64,000 bases of DNA. Origin: Mrakia gelida. Lineage: Eukaryota > Basidiomycota > Tremellomycetes > Cystofilobasidiales > Mrakiaceae. Within the stretch, counting starts at the first letter, position 1, and every line of letters begins with the position of its first letter. The DNA is taken from NCBI GenBank assembly GCA_024345305.1, contig BRON01000008.1, forward strand, positions 1,364,001-1,428,000. The letters are read 5' to 3'. The translations under genes were made by a program, and so were the position numbers. The notes below the pieces were generated by a model. It saw only the letters and a list, made by a program, of their open reading frames with translations. It ran no database searches and had not been told where the DNA came from. This document shows positions 1 through 10,890 of the stretch, in pieces.

Positions 1-881
1 AACTCCTGCTTCAAGAACGCCGGAGGCGAGTACTCCTCATCTCCTTCCTCCTCAACCTTCATGTCCTCCGCCTCATCCCCCTCGTTCATATTCACTCCAG
101 CCCCTCTCACCGACGCCTCCGCTCGAGCAATAGCATATTTCCTAATCAGAGCCTTCTCCTCCAGAGGCCTGAATCCGAGCGACCAGCCCTCGAGGATCAC
201 GACGTCGACGGGACCATGGACGGGGTTCCACGACGACTCTGGAGCTCGATCTCCTTCTCCGTCGAAGAGGTCCTTCCAGAACGAGGGGAGGTAGACCAAG
301 GGAGCGGGTTGGGATCCTGGAGTTGGGTCGAGTTGTTCGGGGGTGAGAGGAGCGGAGGTGGTTGAGCGACCTCCTTTGGAGAGAAGGGTGTTGAGGATGG
401 AACGACCGAGAGGGAGGTCGTGGGTTCCTGGGAGACCTCGTCCTTGGAGCATCTTGTTCTCTGGGTGGGAGGAGGCGACGGAGGCGAGTCCGGTGTGAGG
501 GAGGTAGAGGTCGTCGGTTGAGAAGACGGCGAGGGAGAGGGAGTTGGGAGGGGAGGAGAGAAGGGAGGTGAGGTGGTTGGTGAGGTACGTTTTACCTGGG
601 AGAGAAGAAGGGGGGTAAAGGAAAGAGAGGAAGAAGGGGGGAAGGGGGGGGGGGGGGGGAGAGTCAGCTGGGTATGAAGCAGAGGGACAAGGAAGACGAG
701 GGAGAGATGAATGGGGAGGAAGGAAGGAAAGAGGTGAGCTCCACGAACCACTACCCTGAGGTCCCTGCACGCCAACGAAGAGAGGAGGTATGGATCCGCT
801 AGAGGCGTGCTTCTCCCTGTGAGCCGCGAGATGGGAAAGGACGTGATCCGCCATGAGTTGAGCAGCTGGAGGAGTGGACAT
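1..881 (-). CDS. TDA10: TDA10/D-glycerate 3-kinase-like P-loop kinase (3' end cut by window)
   Basis: Predicted ATP-dependent small-molecule kinase of the yeast Tda10 / glycerate kinase P-loop family. The start is the ATG at 881. Exon 1 (881-749) joins exon 2 (from 596) across a 152-nt intron (donor GTTCGT, acceptor CAG). The splice rebuilds the Walker A loop GPQGSGKT, which is strong support for both boundaries. Downstream are FSTDDLYLPH, VYLPSFWKDLFDGEGDR and a Walker B-like VVILEGWSLGF, all characteristic of this family, followed by an acidic stretch. The frame runs open to base 1, so the C-terminus is missing. The intron holds a run of 16 C on the coding strand (644-659). The gene is divergent from the ZNF511-like gene with 113 bp between starts. 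The exact substrate cannot be told from sequence. Confidence 0.85.
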   Translation of the reverse strand, partial: MSTPPAAQLMADHVLSHLAAHREKHASSGSIPPLFVGVQGPQGSGSWSSPLSFLPPHSSLPRLPCPSASYPADSPPPPPLPPFFLSFLYPPSSLPGKTYLTNHLTSLLSSPPNSLSLAVFSTDDLYLPHTGLASVASSHPENKMLQGRGLPGTHDLPLGRSILNTLLSKGGRSTTSAPLTPEQLDPTPGSQPAPLVYLPSFWKDLFDGEGDRAPESSWNPVHGPVDVVILEGWSLGFRPLEEKALIRKYAIARAEASVRGAGVNMNEGDEAEDMKVEEEGDEEYSPPAFLKQE

Positions 882-994
882 GATGGGAAGGAGATGGTCG
901 TTACGATCCGACTTTCCGACGCTTGAAGCTCGAAGTCTTGGGTTTCGTTCCCTCTCTTTTTGAGATCCCACCAACCCTGACGACGGACTCAAAA
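882..994. promoter_or_regulatory. Short divergent intergenic promoter
   Basis: Only 113 bp separate the start codons of the kinase gene (leftward) and the zinc finger gene (rightward), so both 5' flanks must share it. I see no clear TATA box. An in-frame non-ATG extension of the rightward gene lies here, but I do not favour it as a start. Confidence 0.5.
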
Positions 995-2137
995 ATGTCG
1001 TCGTTCAAGAGGCCTCGTTCGATCTCATCAGCGACCTCCTCGTCCTCTTCTGGTAGTAGTAGCACTCCAGCTCGGTCGGTCTCTCCACCAGCGTCCAAAC
1101 TGTCCCGACTCCCTCCTTCCTCCTCCTCCTCCCCTTCCTTCACCTGCTCCCTCCCTCCAACATGCTCCTCTCACCCAGCAACCTTCTCATCGGCTCAAGA
1201 AGCGGAAGCTCACTACGGCAAGATGCACGCTCTCGTGTGCGACGCGGAGGTGGAGGCGAGACGAGGAGCAGCAGGAGGAGGAGAAGGAGAGAAGGGGAAA
1301 GGTCGAGCTCGACGCTGTGGTGCCATCTTCCCTGAACAGAGGCTGATGGATCTGGTGAGCTCTGTCTCTCTTTCAGAGTAGTATTAGAGAGGGAGTATAG
1401 GAACTGACTTGCGTCTCCTTCTCTGCATATTTAGCACCAGAACGAGCTGCACAACCCTCTTCTCGCGGAGAAGGAGGCGAGAGGTGAACGAATCGTCAGT
1501 TTCCTTTCTCTTCCTTTCTTTCTTCGCCCGGCACTCGCTGACTTCGAGCTCTTCTTCCGATCAGTACGAGTGCTACCTTCCTACTTCGGTATGCTCGAAG
1601 AAGTTCCGCAACGTCAAGAACCGTCGTCTCCATCTCATCGACGTGCACGGCTTCCCATCGTCTTACTTCTTCGCTGTCGTCAAGGAAGGAGTGAGTACGC
1701 GACGCATCTGTAGCATGGAACCCTCGAGTTCTTCGCTGACTTCCTGTTCGCCCTTTCCCTGCTTCCAGATCGGACCTCTCCTCAAATCCCAAGGACCAGC
1801 CGCGTCACTCCTTCGACCCGCCTACGACCCAACCTCCCCTCAAGCCCAACGAGCTCGTTCCCTCTCTTCTTCACCCACCATTCTCACCGCTCGACTCCCT
1901 CTCCCTCCTCGCCAACCTCTCTCGGCCTCCTCCCCTCCTCCTCTTAACCCACTCGACGCGTCGTTCCCTCCTCCACCCTCGAATCGAGATCCTCATCTTC
2001 CCCAGGACGCGACTCCGACAAAGGAAGAGGTTCACGACGACCCCATGATGGACAGCCTGACCTCATCTCTTGCGTCAGCCTCGCTGGCGTTCGTTCCGAG
2101 GTCTGTGGGTGCGAAGAAGGGGAAGGGGAAGAAGTGA
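995..2137 (+). CDS. ZNF511-like C2H2 zinc finger protein
   Basis: Predicted 304-aa nucleic-acid-binding protein. Exons are 995-1354, 1435-1494, 1565-1690 and 1769-2137, and every frame closes. Three C2H2-type fingers follow a Ser-rich N-terminus: one from Cys51 ending in HYGKMH, a second with CGAIFPEQRLMDLHQNELH that is only completed by the first splice, and a third with CYLPTSVCSKKF ending in HLIDVHGFP. The order and the H-x-x-D-V-H-x-x-P ending match the ZNF511 family. The remainder is a Pro/Ser-rich tail ending in a basic KKGKGKK, possibly a nuclear localisation signal. The introns use GTGAGC, GTCAGT and GTGAGT donors. The function of this family in fungi is not established; nuclear DNA or RNA binding is inferred. 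Confidence 0.82.
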
Positions 2138-2748
2138 GGGATCGAGAGCTGGGGAGGGAGGGAGGACGACGCGTTTATCTTAGAGGGTCTTGCGTTGATT
2201 GGCGTAATATGCATACTCGTGCGTTTAGCCTGTATGGATCAGATTTCTTGTACACGAAGCTACTTTAACTTTTCTCTCCTCTCGTTCAAGGTGATCGAAG
2301 GAAAGCCTTTGTTGTTGACGCGCCTTCCACATCGACTCGCCTTCTTTTCCTTTCTTCTCTTTCTCTCTTTGTTCTCTCGCCTTCCAAACCTACTCAGCCC
2401 CCCTGCTTCCACGTAGAGAACAATACCCTTACTCTCGAAGCTTAAGTTAGCCAGACACTCGTACCGAAAATACAGCATCGAGCGTGAAAGCAGTAGAAGG
2501 GGAAGGATTTCGGTTCAGCGAGAAAGAGGTGGGTGGGAGGGAGGGAAGATTTGTTTGTTTCGTTTTGCTCTGCCTCTGCTTCCTTCGCTCCTTCCTTGTC
2601 AGGAAGTATGGTTTGCTAGTCGCTGCTGATGTTCTCAAGGTCAGTACCTCGAAAGAAAACGAGAGAGAAAAGCTTGGAAGCAAAAAGATCGAGATCCAAA
2701 TCGAAGATCAACCCTCCTCGCTCGACGCGTCTCCCCTCTCCCCCTCCC
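2138..2748. other. Intergenic, no gene seen
   Basis: About 610 bp between the zinc finger stop and the end of the MSS51-like fragment. Pyrimidine-rich tracts and short open frames are present, but none has a recognisable domain. A GACGCGTC palindrome lies near 2724. Confidence 0.5.
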
Positions 2749-3309
2749 TCAAAGTCCCCTGAATCCCAACCGATGCCCATTCTCACTCCAAATCGGCTCT
2801 TGCTCCTGCCCACCCGAGAACAGATCAAGATGTCTCCTCCCGCTCCTCCACTTATTCTTCTCCTCCCTCCTAACCCACTCCACCCCAGCACCCGCCTTCC
2901 TAGCAATGACCTTCGCGTCTTCCTTCGCCTCGAGCTCGTTGAACGACGTGAACACCGTTGGGGTCCTATTGGCGAGGAGGACGGAAAGGGTAGGGGACCA
3001 GTTGGCGGGTTCTTCGTGGCAGCCTGAGTTGAAGGCGATGGCGAGGTCGGCGGAGGGGGAGGAGGCGGAGGAGTCAGGGCAAGAAATTCTCGCCTCGCTC
3101 CTCCCCCCGCGCGAGGGAGCGTGAAAGCACGCTCGTCGTTCGCAGTTTTTTGTGGGTTGAAGGAGATTCTTCCTTCGTTCGAAAGAGGAGGTTCTGGGAA
3201 GGGAATGAAAATTTGCATCTGACGGGCTTTCCGGAGACGACCCAGCAGACTTTGCCTTCGTGAACAGCTCGTGGAAAAACAAGGGATTTGCTCTCGCAGA
3301 TCGCGTCAA
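2749..3309 (-). pseudogene. Orphan fragment of an MSS51 C-terminal domain
   Basis: The leftward frame from about 3051 to the stop at 2749 encodes roughly 100 residues with the hallmarks of the Mss51/MYND C-terminal domain: ADLAIAFNSGCHEE, a W-S-P-T-L helix start, then PTVFTSFNELEAKEDAKV. Mss51 is a mitochondrial regulator of COX1 translation and assembly in yeast. The first half of that domain and the MYND zinc finger are missing. Upstream of residue A (3051) the frame is Ser/Arg-rich with no similarity that I recognise, and it runs straight into the WEE1 5' flank. The simplest reading is a truncated relic. A gene with unseen tiny 5' exons is the alternative. Confidence 0.55.
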
Positions 3310-3611
3310 GCCTGAGGAGGTTCGTGCACGAACTCTGCTGGTCGCCCCTCTTCCAGCTTGCTACTCCAAACGTCGACCCCTCTCCCTCCGCTCCTCCTTC
3401 ACTCAACCCTCGACGACTTCAACGCTCTACTCTCCCCTCTCCCCCTTCGCTTTCGCTCAATCAACGACCACCACCTCAAACAGGAAAAGAATCCCTCCCT
3501 TCCCTTCCGTTCCTTCCCTCTCCCTTCCCCTTTGATCCTCCTCCCCTCCCTCGAACGATCCCGGCTCGCCTCTCTCCGACTCTGGACGAACAAGGATCCT
3601 CCCTCGCTGGT
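3310..3611 (+). promoter_or_regulatory. Probable WEE1 5' flank / leader
   Basis: A strongly C/T-rich stretch lies just upstream of the chosen WEE1 start, typical of leader regions in this window. It is open in the WEE1 frame back to 3288, but only with low-complexity Ser/Pro residues. I therefore start the kinase at the ATG at 3612. Confidence 0.4.
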
Positions 3612-6600
3612 ATGACCACCATGTATGCGTCTACTCCAACCAAGGCTCACCTCCCTACCTCCCACTTCGATCCTTTCGTCTCCCCTTCCTCGTCCAACCA
3701 CCAACAACACACGCCAACGCACGCTTCCTTCTCAAGAAGAGGAGAATCAACAAGACCAGCGCCTCCCTCAGCGTCCCCTCACAGGAGAGCCTCAACCTGG
3801 TACGGAGGGTCACCATCCATCTCAACTTCGACAGCATACATGCTAGGAGGAGCAGGAGCCGGAGGAGGTGGAAGGGAGGAGGATTCCGAGATGAGGGGAG
3901 TCGTGGACGAGGACTCGACCATGACCTCAGACTCGCCTCTCGCTCCATCCCATCCCTTAGAGACTCGTTCAACATCCACTCAGGCTAGGATGGATTCCAT
4001 CATGACAGGGTCCTCTCCAGGGATGAAGGGCAGTCAGGTCGAGGAGAGTCCCACTCTTTCCGAGGGAGGATGGTCTCCGAGTCCCAAACAAATGCTCTTC
4101 GCCCTCCCTTCCTCCCTCCCTCTCAACCAAAACAACACCTCCTCAAACTCTTCCACCTCCTTCCCATCCACCTCAGCAATCCCAGCTTCCTCTTCCCTTC
4201 GTCACTCGTCCAACTCCAACCCCTCCGGAACGCTCAACTTCTCGTACGAGGAGTCGCCCATCAAACCCAAAGCTCAACTCTCCCACTCGCGAAGCTTGGG
4301 TCGAGCCCTCGGGAAGGGAAAGAGACCCGCTTCGAACGTCGCAGGAGACAGGATGAGGAACTCGAAATCCCTCGCTTTCGACGGGGATATGTTCTCGGCA
4401 GGGATGGACGAGGGAGGGAGTCGACCGAGGGAAGGGTTGGGCTTGTTTGCAGGGATGGGAGGAGGTCGAGGAGGAGGAGGAGGAGCAGATAGCGAGGACG
4501 AGTTCGCGTCTTCGTCCACGCTCAAACCCATCTCGTTCCCCACCTTTGGAGGACACCAACGAGCTCTCACAGAGCAGGATCTCAACTCCTCGTCGGCTGG
4601 ACCGTCGAGACCTCGTTCGGACAACATCTTCCTCGCTCCCTTGAGCTCCAGCTCGAACGATCAACACCGCCCGCTCAAGCCGACCACCTCCTCCGTCTTC
4701 CTCGCTCCTCCCTCGGCCGCTACTCCCTTCCCTACCAGAACCATCCGTTACGACTCTATGCACCCCAACTCCATGCCTCCGCCACCCTCCTTCCTCTCCG
4801 TCTCCTCAGGTCAACCCTCATCGTCCTCCTCCTCCTCGTCCCACCTCCTCTCGACCAAGAAGGCGGTCAGTCTCGACAACCTCAACCTCAGGGACGGTCC
4901 TTCCTCGTCGGCGTCGTTCAGACCCCCCAGTCGCTCGAGGAGGAGCTCGCTTCTCAACAACTCCGGAGCCTCGTCGAACAGCAGCGGGAAGGGACCTCTC
5001 CATCGACGAACTCCCTCGAGCGAAGAGAGTCCGTTCAACGTCGGTACCTCGTCCTCGCAACACATCTCTCGTTCGAGCGGTCACAAATCTGGACTCTCAG
5101 CAGTTCCCACTTCCTCCCAACCTCCTCTCCAACAATCCACCTCCCTCAGCCACCTCTCCGTCAATCACTCTTCCTCCCACCGTCCTCCAAACCAAGCCAA
5201 CTCGAAATCCGACCCCTCCCTCAACCGATCCGCTCCCGCCTCCTTTAAGGGTCACGAAGCCATCATGAACGCCAAACCTCTCGCAGCAGCGTTCGCCACC
5301 AAGTCGGCTCTCGGACGCAAGTTCAAGCCTAGGGACTCAGGGATCGCTCTCGAGCACGACAACTCGATGATCGACTCGCCCGTTCTCGGACACCCTCCTC
5401 TCCCTTCGTCCAAGTTCTCCCTCCCTCACCTCAACATCCCTTCCTCTCTCTTCTCGGGAGGGAGGAGGGAAGACGACGAGCTCGTCACTCCTGGATGCGA
5501 GGATCCGGATCACCAGAGCGGCTGGCCTGCTGCTGGAGGAGGAGGCATGGGAGGAGGACCTGTCGCGTCGACGAGTGCGTTCGAGTTCCTCGGAGCGGAC
5601 GTCGCAGAGGCGTTGGCGAACGCAGTGGCTAGTCAGCAGATTTCGGGAGGAGCGAAGGTGATGCCTGATACGCCTGTGAAGAGGAGCGCGTTCGCGGCTG
5701 CTGGAGGGAAGATGGTAGGAGGAGGAGGGGCTGGACGAGGAGGTCACGTCGGAATCGAACATCATCATCAACCCCATCCCCTCTCGCTCTCCATTCGACC
5801 TGGAGCGGGAAGCTCGTCGCCTTCGGGACCTTCGGCTCCTACTCCTCGTCAGAACAACGCTTCCTCCTCTTCGTCGTCGAACGTCCTCTCCATGTCCCAT
5901 CGACCTTCTTCCTCCAAACCCTCCCACCTCTCCTCGTCCTCGAGATCCCTCATCCCAACCTTCAAGCCCGCGAACTCCTTCCAAGTTCGAGTCACCCAAT
6001 CCTCACCCGAGGAGCACTCCGGATCGTCGTCGCCTCCACCGGAAGCTGAGTCGCCTACGATTCTCAGGAAGGGGAAGATGATGCAGACGTCGAGTCCTGG
6101 GTTCGGACGAGGAGGAGAGGGAGGACAGCCGAGCTTCGCTTCGTCGATGGAGAAGACGGCGCCGGGGAGGATGAACATGCTTAGAAGGACGAGCAGTGGA
6201 GTTGGGAACATGGGATGGGGTGGGGATGGGAGTGAGTCGGAGAGTGGGAGTGGAGTGGAGATGACTCCCACGCGAAGAGGGAACGATGGTCTTTCGAGGA
6301 GTGAGTTCGCTTCGCTTCTCTTTCTCTTCCTTACTCTTCGATCCTCAGTCACTAACTTCCTCTCGCTTTCTTCTCTCTCTCCTTCTCTCTCTCCAGCCCG
6401 TCAGCTCCCAACCTCCCAAACCTCTCCAACTCACGCGCCTCGTCGTCTCCCCTCCCTCTCCGCCAACTCCTCCCTCTCCTCCACCCTCTCGCACACCTAC
6501 GAGTCCAACCACACCCACAGCCACCTCCCTCAATCCACCCCTTCCTCCTCCCCCCCTCACCTCGCTCCTCGACTCTCCCTTCCGAACTTCTCGCCCATGC

Positions 6601-8038
6601 CTCCCGCACCCTCCCGTCGACTCCACCACCGAAGCTCGCATCCTCTGCCGCGAGACGACGATCCCAGGGACGACATCTACGACACGAGGTTCGCGCCGAT
6701 GGAGGCGCTTGGGAAGGGAGCGTTCAGTGAGGTTTGGAAAGTTAGGGATAGGCAGGATGGAGTGATTTACGCGGTGAAGAGGACGAAGGGGGTGTTTGAG
6801 GGGGTGAAGGATCGGTGAGTCTGCCTGCCCTACCTCTCGTTCTTTCTCGTTCGCTCGAACATTTGCTGACCCACGCGTCCCTTTTCCTTTTCTTGTTCGT
6901 CGTTCAGACTCCGCCACCTCGAAGAAGTCGACATCCTCCGAGCTCTCTCGACGCCCAAACCTCACCCGAACGTGATCGCCTTCGTCGACGCGTGGGAGCA
7001 GAGCCATCAGCTCTTCATCCAGATGGAGCTTTGCGAGTTGGGCAACTTGGCTTTCTTCCTGGAGGAGTACGGTCGAGTCGTTGAGCGACTTGATGAGGGG
7101 AGGGTTTGGAAGATTGTACGAGAACTCAGCGAGGTGGGTCCTTCTGTCTCTCCCTGTTCTCGTTTCTCGACGCTTTGTTCGTTTCTCTCGCTTCACCTCG
7201 CTGACATGTCTTCCTTCGTTCGTTCGCGTTTTGCTTAGGGAGTCGCCCACATCCACTCTCACGACATCATCCACCTCGATCTCAAACCCGCCAACATCTT
7301 CATCACCACCGCTGGAGTCCTCAAGATCGGAGACTTCGGTCTTTCGACGCGATGTCCCCGAGTGGATTCGGCGACGATCCTGAGAGGAGCTGGGTTGGGA
7401 GGGGATGCGATTCCTGGGCAGACGGAGAAGGGGTGGGAGAGGGAGGGAGATAGGGACTACATGGCTCTTGAGACGATGATGGGGAGCTTTGGGAAACCGG
7501 CGGATATCTTCAGGTTCGTTTCGACGCGTTCTGTTTCGTCTTCCCTTCTTCGTTCGCTGACTTCTTCTTCTTCCCTCCTCCCCTTTTCGTCTACAGTCTC
7601 GGTCTCCTCATCCTCGAAACAGCAACCAACATCATCGTCCCAGCGAACCACGAACCCTGGCACGCCCTCCGATCCAACAACTTCGGAGACGTCGACCTCT
7701 CCCCCCTCTCCGCCCCGCTCTCGGAACTCATCGTCCACTGCATGCGAGCAGACCCAGCCGAACGTCCCACGGCCGACGACATCTGCGGACACCTCATCGT
7801 TCAGAGGAGCAACTCGGGGAAGGAAGCCCTCGCTCCGGAACCGGTTGGGTTCCTCACCTCCATCCTCACGGGCGGATTCGAGTTCGACAAGTTCGTGGTG
7901 CAGCCGACGGAGTACGCTTTCAGCTATACGTACGATCGGTACAGGGATTGGGACTTTGGTGGGAGTGAAGAGGAGACGACGGAGGAGAGTGAGAGTGCTG
8001 GGGCGAGTAGTGAGGTGGAGGATATGGAGGTGGATTAG
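3612..8038 (+). CDS. WEE1: Wee1/Swe1-type mitotic inhibitor kinase
   Basis: Protein kinase predicted to phosphorylate the inhibitory tyrosine of Cdk1 and delay mitosis. Exons are 3612-6300, 6397-6814, 6908-7133, 7239-7513 and 7597-8038; all junctions keep frame. The first ~1000 residues are a long low-complexity Ser/Pro/Gly regulatory region. The C-terminal kinase domain shows the Gly loop GKGAFSEVWKV, the ATP-binding lysine in YAVKRTK, a catalytic IIHLDLKPANIF (the H-x-D form seen in Wee1 rather than HRD), the metal-binding GDFGLST and a Wee1-style EGDRDYMALE. The tail after the kinase is short and acidic. The first intron is 96 nt, a multiple of three, so an unspliced reading stays open. 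The initiator could also be the ATG at 3621. Confidence 0.9.
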
Positions 8039-8739
8039 GGCGGGTGGGTGGGGAGGTGGGAGGAGGGGAGGGACAGGTTTCTCTCGCTCGTCTTCGCGGC
8101 TCTTGGTTTCGTTCTCGGTTTCGGTTTCTCGTTTCTCTAGTCTAGCTCGTTTTCTCTCCATACACCTCTTTTGTACCACCACCCTCTTTCCTCTCTCTCG
8201 CTCGCTAGCTACCTCTCTTCGCTTCGCACAATCAACAACCCACAACGCATGCTCTCCCTCTCTCTCACTCCGGATCCGTTCTTTCCCCTATGCTTTCGGT
8301 TTGTTCTCCCTCTCTTCCCCGACCCTTCTTTACACTTGATCTCTTACACGCTCTAGGTTATCTCGTTTTTGGTTCTCCTTTCTCGCTCTCGTTCTCGTTC
8401 CCGCCTCGCTTTCCCGTTTTACGACTTTCTACGTTACAACTCACACACACCTCATCCCTCGCTTTTGAGCTATGCTATTCTTCAATAGGCTGGCTCGCTC
8501 GTGTTTCGGTTGCAAGAACGACTGAAAGGGGAGGAGAGGGACGCGTCGGGTTTGGTTCGAAGGAAGGAGACTTTCGTTCGTTCGTTTCGTTTCGTCTTGC
8601 AAGAGCGGCTGATTCAAACGATCACATCGTAATGCACCACAGCAAAAGCAAAATCGAGAAGAAAGATATAGTCCTTGTCTGAGCCTGAGGGAGACGACAG
8701 ACACGCTGAAACCAAAGTCCGAACCGAGTCGTTCGTCCC
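8039..8739. other. Convergent 3' intergenic region
   Basis: About 700 bp between two facing stop codons. It is rich in CT/TTTC tracts, with no coding or RNA gene that I can support. It contains a GACGCGTC palindrome near 8542. Confidence 0.5.
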
Positions 8740-10732
8740 TCACTGAGAGACCTGCTCGATCCTTCCATCGGCCCATCGGATCGTTACGGATCCATCCTGG
8801 TTCCACGATCCCACCAAAATCAAGACTCGAGTCAGCCACGTTGCTTGTCGAGACGAGACGCGCACGAAAGCAGGAAGGCGAGAACGAGGGAGAAAGACGA
8901 ACCTCGTTCCCGAAGTAAGCAGCCTTGGCCATTCCGACGAAAAGTCCAACCTCCATCACACCGGTGAGGAGCTTGATTTGGGGGAGGAGCTGAGGCGGAA
9001 ACACGAGCGAGGAGGGGGGGTGGAGGGTGAGTCGAGCGAAGGGAATGGAAAGAGGTGGGCAAGAAGGAGGAGGAACGAACCTTCTCGACGTTGACCATTT
9101 GGGAGGGAGGGAAGACAGCGTCGATGACGAAGCCTCCGTTGTCGGTTACGACAGGACCTGGGAAGGAGAAAACGAGGAGAAAAGGAGCGGGTCAGGTCAG
9201 GTTCGAGGTCGAGGTCGGGCGCAGGTTGCGAACGAGACGCGAATTCGGCTCGACATCTGCGAGGATGACAGGTGTGAAGCTGATTTGAATACGTACCAGC
9301 CTTCATCTTGCCCATTCGAAGTCCAGCCTGGGTAGCTCCGAGCTTCTTGATCGACAGGAGGAGAGGAGAGTACGCGAAGGGAGCAACCTCGATGGGGACT
9401 CCTTGCAGCCACTGAGACGAGGGCGAAGGAGGAAAGGTCAGCTCTGGGTCAGCTTTGGGTCGCGAGAGAGTAATGAAGTAGGGCGAGTGAGATCGTGAAC
9501 GAACAGTAGTTCCGAGGACCTTCGAGTTCTTTCGGAAGTCGGCGACGATGATCCAGCTGCAGAGGAAAACGAGGCGCGAACGACAGAGTCAGCGAGCAGC
9601 TTCTCGAGGTGAACGGTCGTAGACGAATTCAGACTCACGTCTCAGCAGCCTCAGCGAGGACCTTCTCCCTGAGCTGGCAGGCTCCTCCTCCCTTGATGGA
9701 GTTCAACGCGTCGTCGACCCTGGTCGAGAACGAAACCGACGCGCAAGGTCAGCCCTTTCGCTCAGATTACTGGGGTTGCGAGCGAAGTGACGTGTTCGGA
9801 TAAGGAGGTTGGACTCACTCATCAGCACCATCGATGGTCACGTCGATTCGAGGGAACTGGTCGATATCTCCAAGTTCGAGTCCGGCCGAAAGGATAAGCT
9901 CTTTGGACTGGAAACCTGCGACGGAAACGAGAGAAGCGAGGGAAAAGAAGTAGAAGAGGTCAGCAAACTGATATGCACCGAGAGGAGCCCATCCCAGAAG
10001 CGTTGAGCGTTCGAGCTTGAGGGCAGGCGTGAAAAAGGGCCGAAGCGAGGCCGACGACGGGAGGGAGGAAGAGACGAACCTGTGGGGAGGAAGACTCGTC
10101 CAGCGTTGGCTTCTTTTCCCTGAGCCTTCAGTCTCTCGACGACGTAGACGACAGTCGACCCAGATCCGATACCGATGATCTGAGAGAAGGAAGTCCCAGA
10201 AGAGGAAGAGAGTCAGCTGAGGAGTTCGAGAACGGACGAGGTGTTCGAGCTGACGCCGTTCTCGAGGGAAAGAGTCAGGCTGATGGACGAGCTTGATCTC
10301 GATATCAGAGACGACTAGCTCCTCGAATCCTTCTCCCTGCTAATCTCGAGCGTACTCCTGACCTCCCAACGAGAAAGCGAGAGCGAGCTGGGAGAGAGAA
10401 CGAACCTTGTGCTCCTTCCTGACATGGTTGTCGACGGCCGCATAGGCTGCCAGGCGTTTAGCAGCTTCGATGGGAGCGAGTTGAGGAGTGGAAGCTGGGA
10501 GAGTAGGTTCACTCGAGACGGGAGCCTGTAGAGATCAACATAAATCGAAGTCAGCTGGAGGAAAGGAGGTGTTGAAGAAAACGACGGGAAGAGAAGGAGG
10601 GCTCGGAAAGGGAGGGAAGGGGAGGACGTCGAGCTCGAAGGAACTCACCTTGGAGGTCGCTCCTGGGGGCGGCGAAACGAGGGAAGCGTGGGTAGGAGTG
10701 GTGAAGCTAGTAGAAGAAGGCATAACGGACAT
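8740..10732 (-). CDS. RKI1: Ribose-5-phosphate isomerase (RpiA type)
   Basis: Interconverts ribose 5-phosphate and ribulose 5-phosphate in the non-oxidative pentose phosphate pathway. There are ten exons: 10732-10649, 10525-10406, 10179-10080, 9915-9819, 9719-9639, 9556-9505, 9411-9297, 9157-9081, 8989-8903 and 8796-8740. They sum to 870 nt (289 aa), with every phase closing. Family motifs appear in order: IIGIGSGSTVVYVVERL (phosphate loop), LPTGFQSKELIL, IDVTIDGADE with the catalytic acid, IKGGGACQLREKV, VADFRKNSKVLG, GVPIEVAPFAY, and RMGKMKAGPVVTDNGGF. Most donors are GTTCGT. The N-terminal ~50 residues are a Ser/Pro extension beyond the usual start, possibly a targeting or regulatory tail. 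It is divergent from the MYND-finger gene across 158 bp. Confidence 0.95.
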
Positions 10733-10890
10733 GTTGAAAAGTGGGCTGATGGTTGGGAGGGAAACAGGAAAGAGAAGAAGGGAGGGTCGAGCTGTTTCGG
10801 GTCGGGCAGCGAAACGAAACGAGCGAGCTCACCTTTTTCCCTTCCTCCTTCCAGCCGTCACCTCCCTCGACTCAACGACCTTCTTCAAGC
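10733..10890. promoter_or_regulatory. Divergent promoter of RKI1 and MYND gene
   Basis: 158 bp between two divergent start codons, purine-rich near RKI1 and pyrimidine-rich near the MYND gene. No specific operator is recognised. Confidence 0.5.

Noticed and set aside
644..659. G16 run as a quadruplex or promoter signal
   Set aside because: It lies in an intron, reads as a C-tract on the coding strand, and is a likely length-error site; no partner G-runs in a quadruplex arrangement.
197..775. 192-aa leftward open frame overlapping the kinase gene
   Set aside because: It is an out-of-frame reading across the intron of the TDA10-like gene; Ser/Pro-rich with no motif, while the spliced frame restores the Walker loop.
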